Under the pieces are notes generated by a model, which ran no database searches, was not told the origin of the DNA, and was given only the letters and a program-made list of their open reading frames with translations. From positions 4,960,001 through 5,024,000 of the forward strand of contig NW_023503555.1 of the NCBI RefSeq assembly GCF_014529535.1: DNA of 64,000 nucleotides, in the 5' to 3' direction. Every line of letters begins with the position of its first letter. Positions within the stretch are counted from its first letter, which is position 1. The translations under genes and the position numbers were made by a program. Source of the DNA: Bradysia coprophila (taxonomy: Eukaryota; Arthropoda; Insecta; Diptera; Sciaridae). Below are positions 1 to 10,306 of the stretch, one piece after another.

Positions 1-316
1 TTCGCGCAATCGGCTCTTCTGGCTGCTTGACGATTACTGGAGGCTCCCGACCATTTGACACTCTCAATAATTTGCCTTGTGGTTTAGCGATTGCAGAAAC
101 TTCCTCAATAGTAGTCTCTGCATTAGCAACTTCTATTTCGGAAGACTGCTCAGTTGTTTCCTTAGATTCCTCGATAGATGGTATGACGCTAGGTTGAGCT
201 GGATTTTGTATGTGCTGGCTCGAGGAAGCTAACGTATCTGGCTCGTCATTAACCTCAATTGGCAATGGACAAATACGATGTATTGCTCTTCGTACCAAAT
301 GGGTTGAAGCGGTCAT
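1..316 (-). pseudogene. Displaced C-terminal tail of the BEL/Pao polyprotein
   Basis: Just downstream of the gag-pol stop, in a different frame, an open stretch begins with residues matching the usual end of BEL/Pao pol after integrase and DUF5641 (a segment reading STHLVRRAIHRICPLPIE). A low-complexity tail rich in Glu, Ser and Thr follows and is open to the window edge. Because this should lie several hundred codons after RNase H, its position directly after the stop marks a large internal deletion with a junction near 317-335. The frame change means the tail is no longer translated with gag-pol. Confidence 0.75.
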
Positions 317-321
317 GTTTG

Positions 322-3300
322 CTATTCGTTTTTTGTCAGCATTCTCAGCGCGTACGCCACAATTCGTTGAAGGACTCGAATAGAATTTCTATGATTGATC
401 CTGTCTATGAAATTGGCTTCTGGTACTGAAGCTGTTAGCACCGTTTTAATTTGCTTTTCTTCAGTGATTTCTCTGATGAATGAGGCTTTCATTTCTGGCC
501 AATCTTCTTTTTCCTGTTTTAAGAATTGTGGTCCTTCCCACCATAGCTTGGATTCCAACAGTTTTTCTGGTGTCATTCCACGTGACACTAAATCTGCTGG
601 GTTAGACTTCGTATTGATATATCTCCAATTTTCCGGCTGAGTTTTCCTTTTTATTTCAGCTACTCTGTTGGCTACAAATGTGCGGTAGGTTCCATCTGAT
701 AACACCCATGATAAGACAACTTCCGAGTCCGTCCAGTAAGTAGTGCTAGATATATTCAGTTGCAACGTTTGCTCAACCTTTTTTGCTAATTCCACGTTTA
801 GTAGCGCTGCACACAATTCCAGCCTTGGCAATGTTGTTTGCACTATCGGGGCAACTCTGCTTTTAGAACAGACCAAGCTGACTAGCCGTTCTCCGTCTGA
901 ATTTACCGACCGGAGATAAGCAACACTTCCATATGCTTTTTCACTTGCGTCCGAGAATAAATGCAGTTGTATATCTGACGGATTATCCACTAATATGCGC
1001 CTGGGTAGTTTCACCTTATTTAACTTTTTTAGTTGGTTTCGATACTGCTCCCATTTGCTATTCATATGCATTGGTACTGCTGCATCCCATTGCAATTTTA
1101 ATTTGCATATCTCTTGCAAGAATATTTTTGCCATCACGACTACCGGATTTACGAAGCCAAGTGGGTCAAATAATTGTGATAGTTCCGATAAGACTGTCCG
1201 CTTTGTGACTTTGTTATGCTCTTTTGGAACGTACGAAAGCATAAAAATGTCGTCTTTGGGAATCCATTTTACTCCCAATGCCTTCGTTTCTGTTTTTTCT
1301 GCATTGATCTCCAGGCTTACTTCTCGCTTCTTTGCTGGTATTGTTTCCAATAACATTGGATGATTGGAGCACCATTTATGTAGTTCAAAATGTCCACTTT
1401 TGCACATCTGTATTAATTGCTCTTGTAGCACTAGCGCTTGTTCCACATTTTCGGCTCCAGTCATAACATCGTCAACGTTAAAATCTGATTTTGCTATTTT
1501 TGCGGCTTCAGGATAGACGTTCTTGTGCTCTTCTGCCAATGTTTGAAGTGCTTTTATTGCCAAATAAGAAGAACATGTTAGCCCATATGTCAATGTTTTT
1601 AGTTTATAAAATCCCAATGGTTGGTCTGGTTGTTCTCGCCAAATAATCATCTGCCATTTTTGGTGACTTTCAGTCACTTCTACTTGGCGATACATTTTTG
1701 TAATGTCCGCTGAAAACACTATCGCGTGTTTTCTGAAACGAACTAATATGGAAAATAAGTCGTCTTGAAGCATTGGACCATTAGCCAGTATTTCATTCAG
1801 TGAAATATTCGTTGTAGTTTTTGCCGATCCATCGAAAACTACTCTAAATTTCGTTGTGCTGCTGGATGGGTTCCTAACGGCATGATGAGGTATGAAATAA
1901 TTCTCATCAGTTATATTTTCCAACTGTACTCGTTCCATGTGCCCAAGGTTTTCGTATTCTCGTAGAAAAGTAACGTATTCCTCTTTTAGCTCCGGATCCT
2001 TTTGGAATCGTCTTTCCAAGAACAGGAATCGCCTTATGGCCATATTTTTCGAGTTGCCCAGCATTGATGGTTCTTTTATGAATTGCAAATTCACAATAAA
2101 TTTTCCATTGTCACTATCTCTCATAGTAGTTTTGTCGAAATATTCCTCACAATTTACTTCGCGATCAGTCATTGGTTTCTTGACCTTGTAGCGTTCTTCC
2201 AATTGCCAGAATTTTTCAATTTGTTTTTCGAGCTGAGTTTCATTTACCATTCCCACGAAAGCTTCCTGCTGTTGTAGGCCCAGCACTTTTCCAGTTACTA
2301 CCCAACCGAACACCGTATTTTGCAAATCTGGTAAGGATTTTCCAATCTCGATTTGTCCAATGGAAATTAGTTTGAAGAAAAGCTCTCCACCAATGATGAT
2401 GTCAATTGCTGCTGGTATGTTGAAATTAGGGTCAGCTAAGTTGATATTTTTTGGAATTTTCCATCTGCTTGTGTTTACTTCGTTCAATGGTTGACACGTG
2501 CTGACCTCCTTTAGGACGAACGCTTCTAGATTCGCCTCGAATCCAGATGCCATTGATTTAATAACAAAACTTGCTCGTTTTGTTGATTCCACTTGCGATG
2601 ATCCTACTCCATTAATTTTCAAGCTTGATTGGCTTGATTTTGCTTTAATTTTGTTGCATAACTTCTGTGTTATGATATTTATTTGGGAACCAGAGTCCAA
2701 TAATGCTCTGGCTTGACACGGTTGTCCATTTGACCCAATGACATTAATTATTGCGGTTGCCAAGAACACATGATCAAGATGCTCATTTTTAGTTGTTGTT
2801 CCCAATAATGACGTAGCCATTTTCTCCGAATGCATTAGAGTGTGGTGTTTTCTGTTGCACTTGGTACAACTATTTTTTTGTTTACAATCTCGTATTTCGT
2901 GCCCTTTTACTAGGCAATTCCAGCACATCTTCCAATTCCTCAATTTCTCCATTTTGCCTTTTAGGTTTAGTGCAGCAAATACTGGACATTTCGATATGTA
3001 GTGGGGTTCTTTGCAATCACATTTCTTGTTGGCATTAAAGATGTTCGGGGACGTGCTTGGAGTGGCGACCAATGACGTTTTTTGGTTAGGTGTGTCCTGG
3101 CTTTTAAATTCCCGGAAACTTATTTTCTTTGCAGGCTTCTTGTTGCCTTTCTCTTCGTTTGAAGATTCCACCGTTAAAATGCTGATACGTTGCTTCAAAA
3201 ATTCCAGTAATTCTTTGTAACCACGCAATTTGGGTGGACCATCAATTTTGTTTTGGAAATGACCCATAGTTATGCTGTCGATTCTTTCTTCTACTATGTA

Positions 3301-4383
3301 GTAGAACAACATGTCAGTATCCTCATTCCAAGGTATTCCCATGTTGGAGATCAATGAAATGGATTCACTGATTTCATCTGTGATGTTTTTCATTGATTCG
3401 ACGACGTATCTTTCCATTTTTGGCCCAGACTTTAGTTTTCTCATTAGCTGCACCATTATCAAGTGACAATTTTCATATCTGTCATTGAGCGTTTTCCAAG
3501 CGATAGCGTAACTGGCATTTTCTATTGGTAACGCTGAAAGTAATCTTAAAGGTTCACCTTTTAATTGCCCTTTCAAGTATGCCAATTTTTCGCAGTCATC
3601 CAATTGCTGCTGCCCGCCAATCATACGTTGGAATAACTCCTTGAATGATTTATATTTGACGTATTCCCCGGAAAATAGAGGAACATTTAATTTCGGTAAT
3701 TTCGCCGATGATTGCCAGTTAGCTGGATTGGAAGGTTTCGAGGCTTCGTACTTCTCAATAATTCTTGTCATTTCATCTGTCATATCGAAGAAATCGTGTA
3801 TGTTACAGCTTGGACTGCTAATTATGTCGCACTGCACTTCTATAATTCTCGAATAGCTTTTAATGATATTTGCCAACGTTCTGGCTTGATCAATATCATT
3901 TTCGCTTTCCGCTTTATGCACTGCAATTATGTAATCATTGAGCCGCTGCATTAATAACCCCATTCTGGTTGAGGTAGTATCAGTCGCATTGCTGATATCT
4001 TTAGGATTTTCGTTTGCATGCTTAAACAAATTATCCAGGTTTACATGGTCTCCAGTTTTGCCGGTTTTTTGCTCTGGATTTGCTTCTTGTAAATCATGGA
4101 TTGTTTTTTGCATCAATGCCTTATACTCAGTGAAATACTTTATCGTTTCGTCGTAGTAGTTGGCCTTGAAGTATTGATGTTCGCTGTCCAACAACGCAGT
4201 TCTGCACAAAAATTCATTATTATTGTTGAACTCGTTCCGAAGTTCTTCAGCTTCATTAATCAATTGCTTTACATATTCGTAATTTTTCCTCTCAATAGGT
4301 AACGAATTGTAGCTTGTTAATTTAGATCGAACCTTGGTTCCGATCGATTTTTGCGCCGTAAGCGCTGCGTCTACTTTAGACAT
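322..4383 (-). CDS. BEL/Pao gag-pol polyprotein lacking integrase (1353 aa)
   Basis: Retrotransposon polyprotein starting at the first ATG after the leader. The N-terminal half is gag-like, including a DUF1759-type region at about residues 225-400. A zinc knuckle of form CX2CX4HX4C (CWNC...H...C) lies near residue 488, followed by a second Cys/His cluster. The aspartic protease active site LLDSGS is near residue 560. The reverse transcriptase shows FRVVFDGSAK and the catalytic NVDDVM near residue 969. RNase H shows LFSDASEKA near residue 1143 and WTDSE near residue 1216, then the BEL-typical NPADLVSRG. The frame stops at TAG (322-324) just after a motif that normally leads into the integrase zinc-binding region. 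It is shorter than a full BEL polyprotein because the integrase is gone. No stop or frameshift is seen upstream of that point. Confidence 0.9.
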   Translation of the reverse strand: MSKVDAALTAQKSIGTKVRSKLTSYNSLPIERKNYEYVKQLINEAEELRNEFNNNNEFLCRTALLDSEHQYFKANYYDETIKYFTEYKALMQKTIHDLQEANPEQKTGKTGDHVNLDNLFKHANENPKDISNATDTTSTRMGLLMQRLNDYIIAVHKAESENDIDQARTLANIIKSYSRIIEVQCDIISSPSCNIHDFFDMTDEMTRIIEKYEASKPSNPANWQSSAKLPKLNVPLFSGEYVKYKSFKELFQRMIGGQQQLDDCEKLAYLKGQLKGEPLRLLSALPIENASYAIAWKTLNDRYENCHLIMVQLMRKLKSGPKMERYVVESMKNITDEISESISLISNMGIPWNEDTDMLFYYIVEERIDSITMGHFQNKIDGPPKLRGYKELLEFLKQRISILTVESSNEEKGNKKPAKKISFREFKSQDTPNQKTSLVATPSTSPNIFNANKKCDCKEPHYISKCPVFAALNLKGKMEKLRNWKMCWNCLVKGHEIRDCKQKNSCTKCNRKHHTLMHSEKMATSLLGTTTKNEHLDHVFLATAIINVIGSNGQPCQARALLDSGSQINIITQKLCNKIKAKSSQSSLKINGVGSSQVESTKRASFVIKSMASGFEANLEAFVLKEVSTCQPLNEVNTSRWKIPKNINLADPNFNIPAAIDIIIGGELFFKLISIGQIEIGKSLPDLQNTVFGWVVTGKVLGLQQQEAFVGMVNETQLEKQIEKFWQLEERYKVKKPMTDREVNCEEYFDKTTMRDSDNGKFIVNLQFIKEPSMLGNSKNMAIRRFLFLERRFQKDPELKEEYVTFLREYENLGHMERVQLENITDENYFIPHHAVRNPSSSTTKFRVVFDGSAKTTTNISLNEILANGPMLQDDLFSILVRFRKHAIVFSADITKMYRQVEVTESHQKWQMIIWREQPDQPLGFYKLKTLTYGLTCSSYLAIKALQTLAEEHKNVYPEAAKIAKSDFNVDDVMTGAENVEQALVLQEQLIQMCKSGHFELHKWCSNHPMLLETIPAKKREVSLEINAEKTETKALGVKWIPKDDIFMLSYVPKEHNKVTKRTVLSELSQLFDPLGFVNPVVVMAKIFLQEICKLKLQWDAAVPMHMNSKWEQYRNQLKKLNKVKLPRRILVDNPSDIQLHLFSDASEKAYGSVAYLRSVNSDGERLVSLVCSKSRVAPIVQTTLPRLELCAALLNVELAKKVEQTLQLNISSTTYWTDSEVVLSWVLSDGTYRTFVANRVAEIKRKTQPENWRYINTKSNPADLVSRGMTPEKLLESKLWWEGPQFLKQEKEDWPEMKASFIREITEEKQIKTVLTASVPEANFIDRINHRNSIRVLQRIVAYALRMLTKNE

Positions 4384-4426
4384 TTTAATTTGACCTTATG
4401 TCGATTCCCGGGATTATTTTATTTAT

Positions 4427-4820
4427 TTTAACGCACCGCGTTTTTATTTATTTTTTTAATATTTATGACACACCGTGTCGAGTTGTAGTTTGCAAGGCTA
4501 CTTTCTTTTCTAGTGGGTCTCAGTACTATTTCTATTATAGCTTGGACTCTCACGTTCTGTGACAAACTATGTCAATACGTAGTTTCCAATACTACTGTAT
4601 TTATTTTAACGCGCCGCGTTATTTTTTAGTTAAGAATTCCCACTTTTACTTTAACAGCCAGTGCCGTTTGTGGATTTTGAATTCAACTTTTTATTTTTTG
4701 CAACACACCGTGTCACTTTATTTTTCCTTTAACAGATCGTGCTGTTTGTGGATTAACATAAGCTTTTATTTTTTATAACACACCGCGTTACTTGTTTTTT
4801 ATTTCAACACACCGTGTTGA
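4427..4820. repeat. Six scattered short palindromes in the BEL leader
   Basis: Six related palindromes occur near 4430, 4467, 4608, 4702, 4780 and 4808. Examples are AACGCGCCGCGTT and AACACACCGTGTT, each usually preceded by a T-rich stretch such as TTTATTTTA. The arms covary (AACGCG with CGCGTT; AACAC with GTGTT), so stem-forming ability is kept while the sequence drifts. A second repeated phrase, TTAACAG...GTTTGTGGATT, occurs at about 4651 and 4731. They lie in the untranslated leader between primer site and gag ATG. Confidence 0.7.
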
Positions 4821-4975
4821 TTTAAGTGCACTTTTTGCGTAATACCCTTTGTATTACACTTTTATTGTTCAATAAATCAACGGCTGCAGTCCGCGATTTA
4901 TTTTCCTTCGTTATATGTTCAATTCTTTCTGATACATTTAACTTTTAATTTTTACTCGCGCTCATTTCAAGCGTT

Positions 4976-4987
4976 CGGGGTCACCAA
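4976..4987 (-). promoter_or_regulatory. Primer-binding site of the BEL/Pao element
   Basis: Immediately internal to the LTR terminal CA, the minus strand reads TTGGTGACCCCGAACG. A TGGTGACCCCGA-type site right after the LTR is characteristic of BEL/Pao elements, where a host tRNA 3' end primes minus-strand DNA synthesis. Which tRNA is used was not determined. Confidence 0.6.
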
Positions 4988-5430
4988 TGTTTAACCCGTA
5001 GGAGCTTTTTCCTACGGTTATCCTTTTATCGAATAAAAAGACTAAGATGTTTTATTTTAATTATAAACTTTACTTTATTAACTGATTCTTTCACAAGAAC
5101 TCTCCTGTTTGACTACCGTTCAAACTCTCCTGTTTGAATACTTCTCAAACTCTCCTCAAACTCTGGCGTTATCCATTGAATGGATACAGTATTTATACTA
5201 ATTCTAAACAAAGAATTTATTGTTATAATTACAATCACTTATAATTATCGTGGGAAGTATTTTAACGCTTGATTCACATAGTAATAAAGCAATGCACCGG
5301 ATGTGACGTTCATCCTTTTCCATAATTTGGTTAATACATTTATACCGAAAACTATCCGGAATAAATGTTTCCAAAAAAGACAATTAATTATAAACATTTC
5401 CAAGAAATGAATACCATAAATCATTTAACA
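4988..5430 (-). repeat. 5' LTR of the BEL/Pao element (443 bp)
   Basis: The stretch begins TGTTTAA and ends TTTAACA on the plus strand, giving near-matching TG...CA termini. It adjoins a primer-binding site on its internal side. On the minus strand there is a TATA-like TAGTATAAATAC near 5190-5200 and AATAAA-type signals (TTTATT on plus) near 5080. A strong hairpin (CGTAGGAG...CTCCTACG type, about 4997-5016) lies close to the internal edge. The outer boundary at 5430 is inferred from the terminal match; the second LTR is outside the window, so it cannot be confirmed by comparison. Confidence 0.65.
5098..5165. repeat. Tandem CAAACTCTCCTGTTTGA-type repeat inside the LTR
   Basis: About four imperfect copies of a 17-26 bp unit built around CAAACTCTCC lie head-to-tail inside the LTR. 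The units are partly self-complementary (TCAAACTCTCCTGTTTGA). Small tandem repeats are common in LTRs. Confidence 0.6.
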
Positions 5431-6046
5431 TCTTTTTACCACATATTTCGCTTAATGCATCTCATATTACACGTTAATGATTGCAATGTTTACATTCGCG
5501 CATATAATTGTTCATAATGTCGCGTATATGATTCAAGTATAACAATTCTATCGACTGAACTGTTAATGCATTGCGCATGCGCGAGCATGAAGATGCGCGC
5601 GCATATTGTAATTATTATATGTGATCTAATTGAATATAAATTTTACATAATTTTATATCATTATCATTGCAAGCATTAACGTGAAGTGTAAATAATTGAG
5701 AAAGTATAAACTTTCACTGAAGTCAAGTGATATAGAATCTGTTAATTCATTAGACTAAATACGCATCTTGTTACAGAGTATTATGGTATGCATAGTAAAC
5801 GTAGGTGCATCCAATTCCAATACCATCATCAACCTGTGGATAAAATCATGTTCGTTCAGCCAGTGAAAATTCGTCTTGGAATCCTCTCTAGCAACCAAAC
5901 TACGTTTGTTAAGGTGTTAAAAATGCAACATAGCCTTTGCATTTTACATGTAAAATTAGAAATTAGTCAACAGTGTATGATTCCACAAACAAAGAAAAAT
6001 GGCGGTATTTTGACAGCGTCAAACCGAAGTTTATTTGCAAGTTACA
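5431..6046. other. Non-coding AT-rich spacer
   Basis: No supportable gene is seen. The sequence is AT-rich with a short GC-alternating patch near 5570-5605 (GCGCATGCGCGAGC, GCGCGCGCAT). An 88-codon open stretch at 5788-6054 has no recognisable domain and is not called. Confidence 0.5.
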
Positions 6047-6048
6047 TA

Positions 6049-6172
6049 CAGTGAACGACATCTCAAATGTCTCACTGTCAAATTTTTCTGAGAATTTTAT
6101 TGTGTCATTGCAAATTCACAATGACATTCTCTGAAAAAAATGACAGTGAGACATTTGAGATGTCGTTCACTG
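6049..6172. mobile_element. Foldback MITE, TA-flanked, TIR CAGTGAACGACATCTC
   Basis: A 124-bp palindromic element. The outer roughly 33 bp of each arm are perfect inverted repeats, and the inner part (TTCTGAGAA/TTCTCTGAA, ATTGTG/CACAAT) continues the fold imperfectly. It is flanked on both sides by TA (6047-6048 and 6173-6174), as expected of Tc1/mariner-type target duplication. No coding capacity. Superfamily assignment is inferred from TA and the CAGTG terminus. Confidence 0.8.
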
Positions 6173-6399
6173 TACCCTATTCATTTGATTCTCTGTCTTC
6201 TAAATAAAAAACAGTGGAAAATTTGTGGGTTTTCTTTGACGAAAATGATATTCGCATATTGTGAATAGTATAATAGTATCTTTATAATGCTTTTCGCAAT
6301 TCCGGTCCATAATCATAACCTTTCCATGCATCCATTTAAAGTCGTTTTGAAGGTATTTATTTCACTGTATTCCTGGACGCAGTGCGATATAAACTTTTT

Positions 6400-6545
6400 T
6401 TTCGCACGCTAAAGAACCTATTACCTTCAACGAAGGCTAAATTTTTGTAAACAAAAATCTTGCATTGGCCAGAAATCGAACCCCCGACACCAAAAGGTTT
6501 TTGAACACAAAGCAGCGACTATAGCCATTCGAGTCACACAATTAT
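6400..6545 (-). mobile_element. Possible tRNA-derived SINE (A and B boxes)
   Basis: On the minus strand, a tRNA-like segment has a TGGCTATAGTCG A-box-like motif (6514-6526) and a GGTTCGATTTC B-box-like motif (6472-6482) about 40 bp apart, close to tRNA gene spacing. The flanks do not form a full cloverleaf, so a SINE head is more likely than a working tRNA gene. The 3' limit is not clear. Confidence 0.4.
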
Positions 6546-6752
6546 ACCGAACGTATTGTTGAAGCGTATATACTAAGCATTGACTATTCGATTTCATTCA
6601 ACGCGTCTCTTTACATCACATCGCAATGTGTATTATAATGCAGCCTTCTTGATCGTTCAAATGAATTTCTGTATACACAAGAACTTTGGAACAAAATGTA
6701 GGACATGTTGCATTGGAAAGGTGATTATGGCCCGAAATTGCGAAAAACGTTG

Positions 6753-6876
6753 TATCTACCACGGTAGGCATGAAGGTATTTTTTCGCACACGACGTCTTG
6801 TCGACCTCGGCTTCGCCTCGGGTCGACAATCGACATCTAGTGCGAAAAAATACCTTCATACCTACCTTGGTAGATA
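6753..6876. mobile_element. Foldback element with GC-rich centre
   Basis: Terminal arms of about 37 bp start TATCTACC and end GGTAGATA and match with few mismatches. A second GC-rich inner palindrome (GTCGACC...GGTCGAC) surrounds the CTCGGCTTCGCCTCG centre, so the 124-bp unit can fold end to end. No open reading frame. TSD not clear; possibly TA is included in the ends. Confidence 0.7.
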
Positions 6877-6969
6877 AATAAAGTAGTATAAAGTTCGCTT
6901 TTCGCACACTGTAAGGTAAAAAACGTGAATCCAAGTATTATTTTAAGGACAGTATTCGTTCAGAAACGG

Positions 6970-7012
6970 AAAGTATATGGAGAGATGATGAAATAAATGG
7001 AGAGATGATGAT
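6970..7012. repeat. Short tandem repeat ATGGAGAGATGATGA
   Basis: Two adjacent near-identical copies of a 20-bp unit containing ATGGAGAGATGATG, followed by a degenerate third (AGAAGATGAT). Confidence 0.65.
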
Positions 7013-7139
7013 ATACATGACCAGAAGATGATCTTGTCAGAAAACTTACATAATGGTAGCTTTCAAAACCAAATATTATTAATGTATTTCTCCAGTCTTT
7101 TAATTGTGTGAGGGAGTAGTTTAGTCTGATACAACTAAA

Positions 7140-7305
7140 TTAAACCTTCTACAAACCATTAAAGAAGGTTTTTGGCTTGCTCCTACTGAATTCATCCTTC
7201 TACAAACTGTGTAAAGAAGGAGTTTGATATGTTCCTACGGAATTCATACTTTTACAAGTTGTATGAGGACGGTGTTTCTTTGATCAACGGAATGATGAAG
7301 GTGTT
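7140..7305. repeat. Three degenerate tandem copies of a roughly 55-bp unit
   Basis: Units begin CTTCTACAAAC, pass through AAGAAGG and GCTCCTAC/GTTCCTAC, and end GGAATTCAT or similar. The third copy (from about 7250) is more diverged. No coding role is visible. Confidence 0.6.
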
Positions 7306-9684
7306 CGTTTTTTTTACTGAATTTATCCTTTGACGAAATGCGCAGCCAACCTAAAAAAAGCCAACCTATTTCGTCACTGAGTTGAGAAATTTTGGTTTAC
7401 ATCGCAGGCAAGAAAATAGTCGTTTTCTACCATTCGCTAAAAGTTTGGAAACCTTTGTTGTGAAAAAGTTGTAAATTACATTTTTCCGGTGACTTGTGTC
7501 TACAAAAGCAACACCACCAAAATTCAATTTCCAACATTTCTTCCCTCGTTGGTGTGATTTACATTATTTTGTCCCTTTAATGAGAAAATTGCGGTTTTCT
7601 GACGATTTATCGAATGCACAGCTCTTCTCTTAGCATGAATACAAAAAATATTAGGAGGCTTATCGAATCAAAATAGGTTTTGTCGAGGGTTTTGTGTTTA
7701 TTTCGTAAGGATAGGAGTCAGGATTTCTTGGTGTGAATAAGAAGCAATTTGGTGATTTTATGACGTTGGAAAAATAAGTGTTCGTGCTACGAGCAGTGCT
7801 TTGACAGAGTGCATTGCTTACTTATGTCGCTCTTGTCGATAACAGATGAATGAAATACTGAAGCATCAGTTGTACTCTAAATTGGGTACTGAACCTTGAC
7901 AGTGTGTCACACAACAACTGTAAAAAACAGTTTCATGCAAAACAGTACTATTTGTCATTTGTCGACTACGATCACGTTTACAGAAGAGTCTACCTCTATG
8001 CGTTTACTTGAAGTGCGTTGGTCTTACACAAATGCGGTCACGCCAGAGTGCTTACAATAAAAGGTGGTAGTCGAAAATGGAATAAAATAGGGTGACGTCA
8101 TTTGTGTACTGCCACTTACCGATAGGTGCTTTTTGCCTAGCTCGTTATCAAACAATATTTTAAGTTAAATTTTAAATCAAATTAGATTGGGATTGTTTTC
8201 TCATATTCATTCTTTTTGGATACAGCCAGACCTTCCGGTGATGTTATGAAAGAGCCTTGATGGGAGGACAAATTAGGGTTTCAGTGTTTTTGGATAAGTA
8301 TTTCAACTCAGTTGTTTACATACTTTGGAAATGTTTAGCTTACTCAGCTTGACGACAGCGAAGAAATCTATTCCTCTTTATTAAACCTGCCACACTTGTT
8401 TCACAAACACGCACTACGAGTTTATACGAACGCCACACCATAGTCATTTTCACTGGAAAATGTCATCAATCGATGATTTCAAATAATCGAAACAATATCA
8501 ATCGAATGTTTTATCTATATAGATATAGATAAATATCGACTGATAATCGAATTATTAGCAAATATATTGTCGAATGATTAGCCGATTTACCGATCATCAT
8601 TCGATATTCATCCATTGTCGATAAAAGATTCGATTGATAATGATTTTTACAAAATATCGATATTTTATCAAACCGAATGAATTATCGAAAATGCTTACGA
8701 GCGCAGACGTACGAGCGCAGACGTACTTGACCAATTTCGTAAGATACTGTAACAATCAGTTACCATTTTACATTCACCTTTTTCTTCAGAATAACTTTGC
8801 TGCAGATGTTACGATCGAATAAAACTACAATTTTGATTGAAAATTTATTAGATTTTATTTAAAATAATCTTCTAAAATAGTTTTAACATGTAAATTATGT
8901 TTAATCAGTCTTTGATGTCTATTGCGTCAATACTTGTGTAACAATTCACTTGAAGACCCGGACGAAATCACAGCACTGCTCCTACACTGAATTGACAAGG
9001 GTCAAATTTGGAGACTTTTGTGATAAGAGCAGTACTGTGACGAAATTGATGACCAATTAACGATAAGTCTTATTAAACGTCTTTAAAGTATTGAATGCAC
9101 GAATATTGATACAATTGACGAAGGGTAATATCACAGTCATAAATTCTCAGTGTACTTATGTATATTTTTAAGATTTAACTAAACCACACAACTTATTGTT
9201 CAACGAAACCCGCAGAAATGATAAATTTTTAGTCTCTTTGATCTGTCGCTTTTGTGAGCTGTGAGCTGCTGTGGTATGCATTTATGGTTTTACAAGGTCT
9301 CATTTAACTACAGAATTGATCATTTTTGTAACAAATCGGGAATGTATCAATCCCCAAGGATGTAAACTTTGGGGACATCACACAAATCACCATTTTATTT
9401 ACCAAAATCGAATTTTTATGGCGCGGTGAATTTTTAGTATTGACCTCCCCAAGTCTACAGTCTTGTTAATACGAACAAAGAAACAAAACTTAGAAATCAA
9501 CTTGATGTATAGATGACAGATGAGTCTCGTGCCCGCCGTTCGTTAAATATTAAAACATTTTGAATTTCATTTCTAATTAACGCTACTCACGGATTTTATT
9601 GTTTCATGATGAACTAAATCAGAAAAATTGAAGTGAGTGCGCACCATAGAACTTAGAAATGGAATTGAAAATATTCATATTTAA
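7306..9684. other. Non-coding spacer, with an ATCGAT-rich patch
   Basis: No gene recognised. At 8460-8690 the word ATCGA/TCGAT recurs more than a dozen times on both strands, with TATCTATATAGATATAGATA near 8513. At 8697-8724 a 14-bp unit containing GAGCGCAGACGTAC is repeated twice in tandem. Around 8968-9050 an imperfect inverted repeat (TCACAGCACTGCTC / GAGCAGTACTGTGA) is present. The remainder is unremarkable AT-rich sequence. Confidence 0.5.
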
Positions 9685-10007
9685 TGGAATGATGTAAGAT
9701 TGCTAGCAGCCGATTTCACGATTCAGAGAGTATTCCTCAGTAGAGCTACCCGGGCGTTTACTCTGTTTGACTCTCCGTTTACTGTCGAACAGAGAATTTG
9801 CAAGCCGATGGAGTGGAAAAGAACAATTACCGTCTAAGGACTCGGTAGATATTTTTTCGTATAATTTGTTGGTTGATGTAATTGAAATGATCAAGAAGCC
9901 TTCAAACGGTATTGGTTTTAGTATGCTTTGAACTTTGAAATTGTTCATTTATTCATTCTGAAATATATTATTTTATACGAAGGACGCATAATCGCGCATA
10001 ATTAACA
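9685..10007 (+). repeat. 5' LTR of the copia element
   Basis: Starts TGGAATGATG and ends AATTAACA, directly before the primer-binding site. Its last roughly 58 bp recur at the 3' LTR end. The left boundary rests on the shared TGGAAT with the 3' copy and is less certain than the right one. Confidence 0.65.
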
Positions 10008-10021
10008 GGTTATGGGCCCAG
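10008..10021 (+). promoter_or_regulatory. copia primer-binding site (tRNA-iMet internal type)
   Basis: GGTTATGGGCCCAG lies directly after the LTR. Copia elements prime from an internal fragment of initiator Met tRNA, whose anticodon stem-loop is complementary to this sequence. The match and the position make this a confident call. Confidence 0.85.
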
Positions 10022-10040
10022 ATCACAAAGTAAAGGCAGA

Positions 10041-10265
10041 ATGGAAGACGATAAAAGTACGACGAGGTACCTTCTATTTAATGGAACGAACTACAATAAC
10101 TGGAAATACAGAATGCTGCTACTGTTAGACGAAAAAGAATTAGTGCAGTATGTAGGAGCTGATTCGGAAGAGATTATTGTTATACGAATTTGTTGGTGCA
10201 ATTCTTCAGAATTAATTGATTTGGTTAGAATTGGTTATGGTCACAGAATTAGCCATGGTATTTAA
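10041..10265 (+). pseudogene. copia gag N-terminal stub
   Basis: The 74-codon frame starts 20 bp after the primer site. Its first roughly 46 residues (including LLFNGTNYNNWKYRMLLLL) match the start of copia gag proteins, with the NW-K-R-LL signature seen in the DUF4219/UBN2 group. After about residue 47 the similarity stops abruptly, marking the internal deletion, and the rest of gag, protease, integrase, RT and RNase H are absent. It cannot be functional. Confidence 0.75.
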
Positions 10266-10306
10266 AAGGGAATCAATTATGGAAACTGGAATTTGAGAAT
10301 CAGCAA

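Larger units (their letters stand above)
1..5430 (-). mobile_element. BEL/Pao LTR retrotransposon, integrase-deleted, left end outside window
   Basis: Read on the minus strand, the element starts with an LTR (4988-5430), then a primer-binding site, a repeat-rich leader (4384-4975), one long gag-pol frame (4383-322), and a short tail frame matching the end of BEL polyproteins (316-1). The 3' LTR would be left of the window. Domain order (gag with zinc knuckles, aspartic protease, reverse transcriptase, RNase H) is that of the BEL/Pao group. The whole integrase is missing between RNase H and the tail, so this copy is non-autonomous. The long frame is otherwise open, which suggests a fairly young copy. 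Confidence 0.9.

Noticed and set aside
6472-6545. A functional tRNA gene
   Set aside because: A- and B-box-like motifs are present, but acceptor and anticodon stems do not pair; SINE head preferred.
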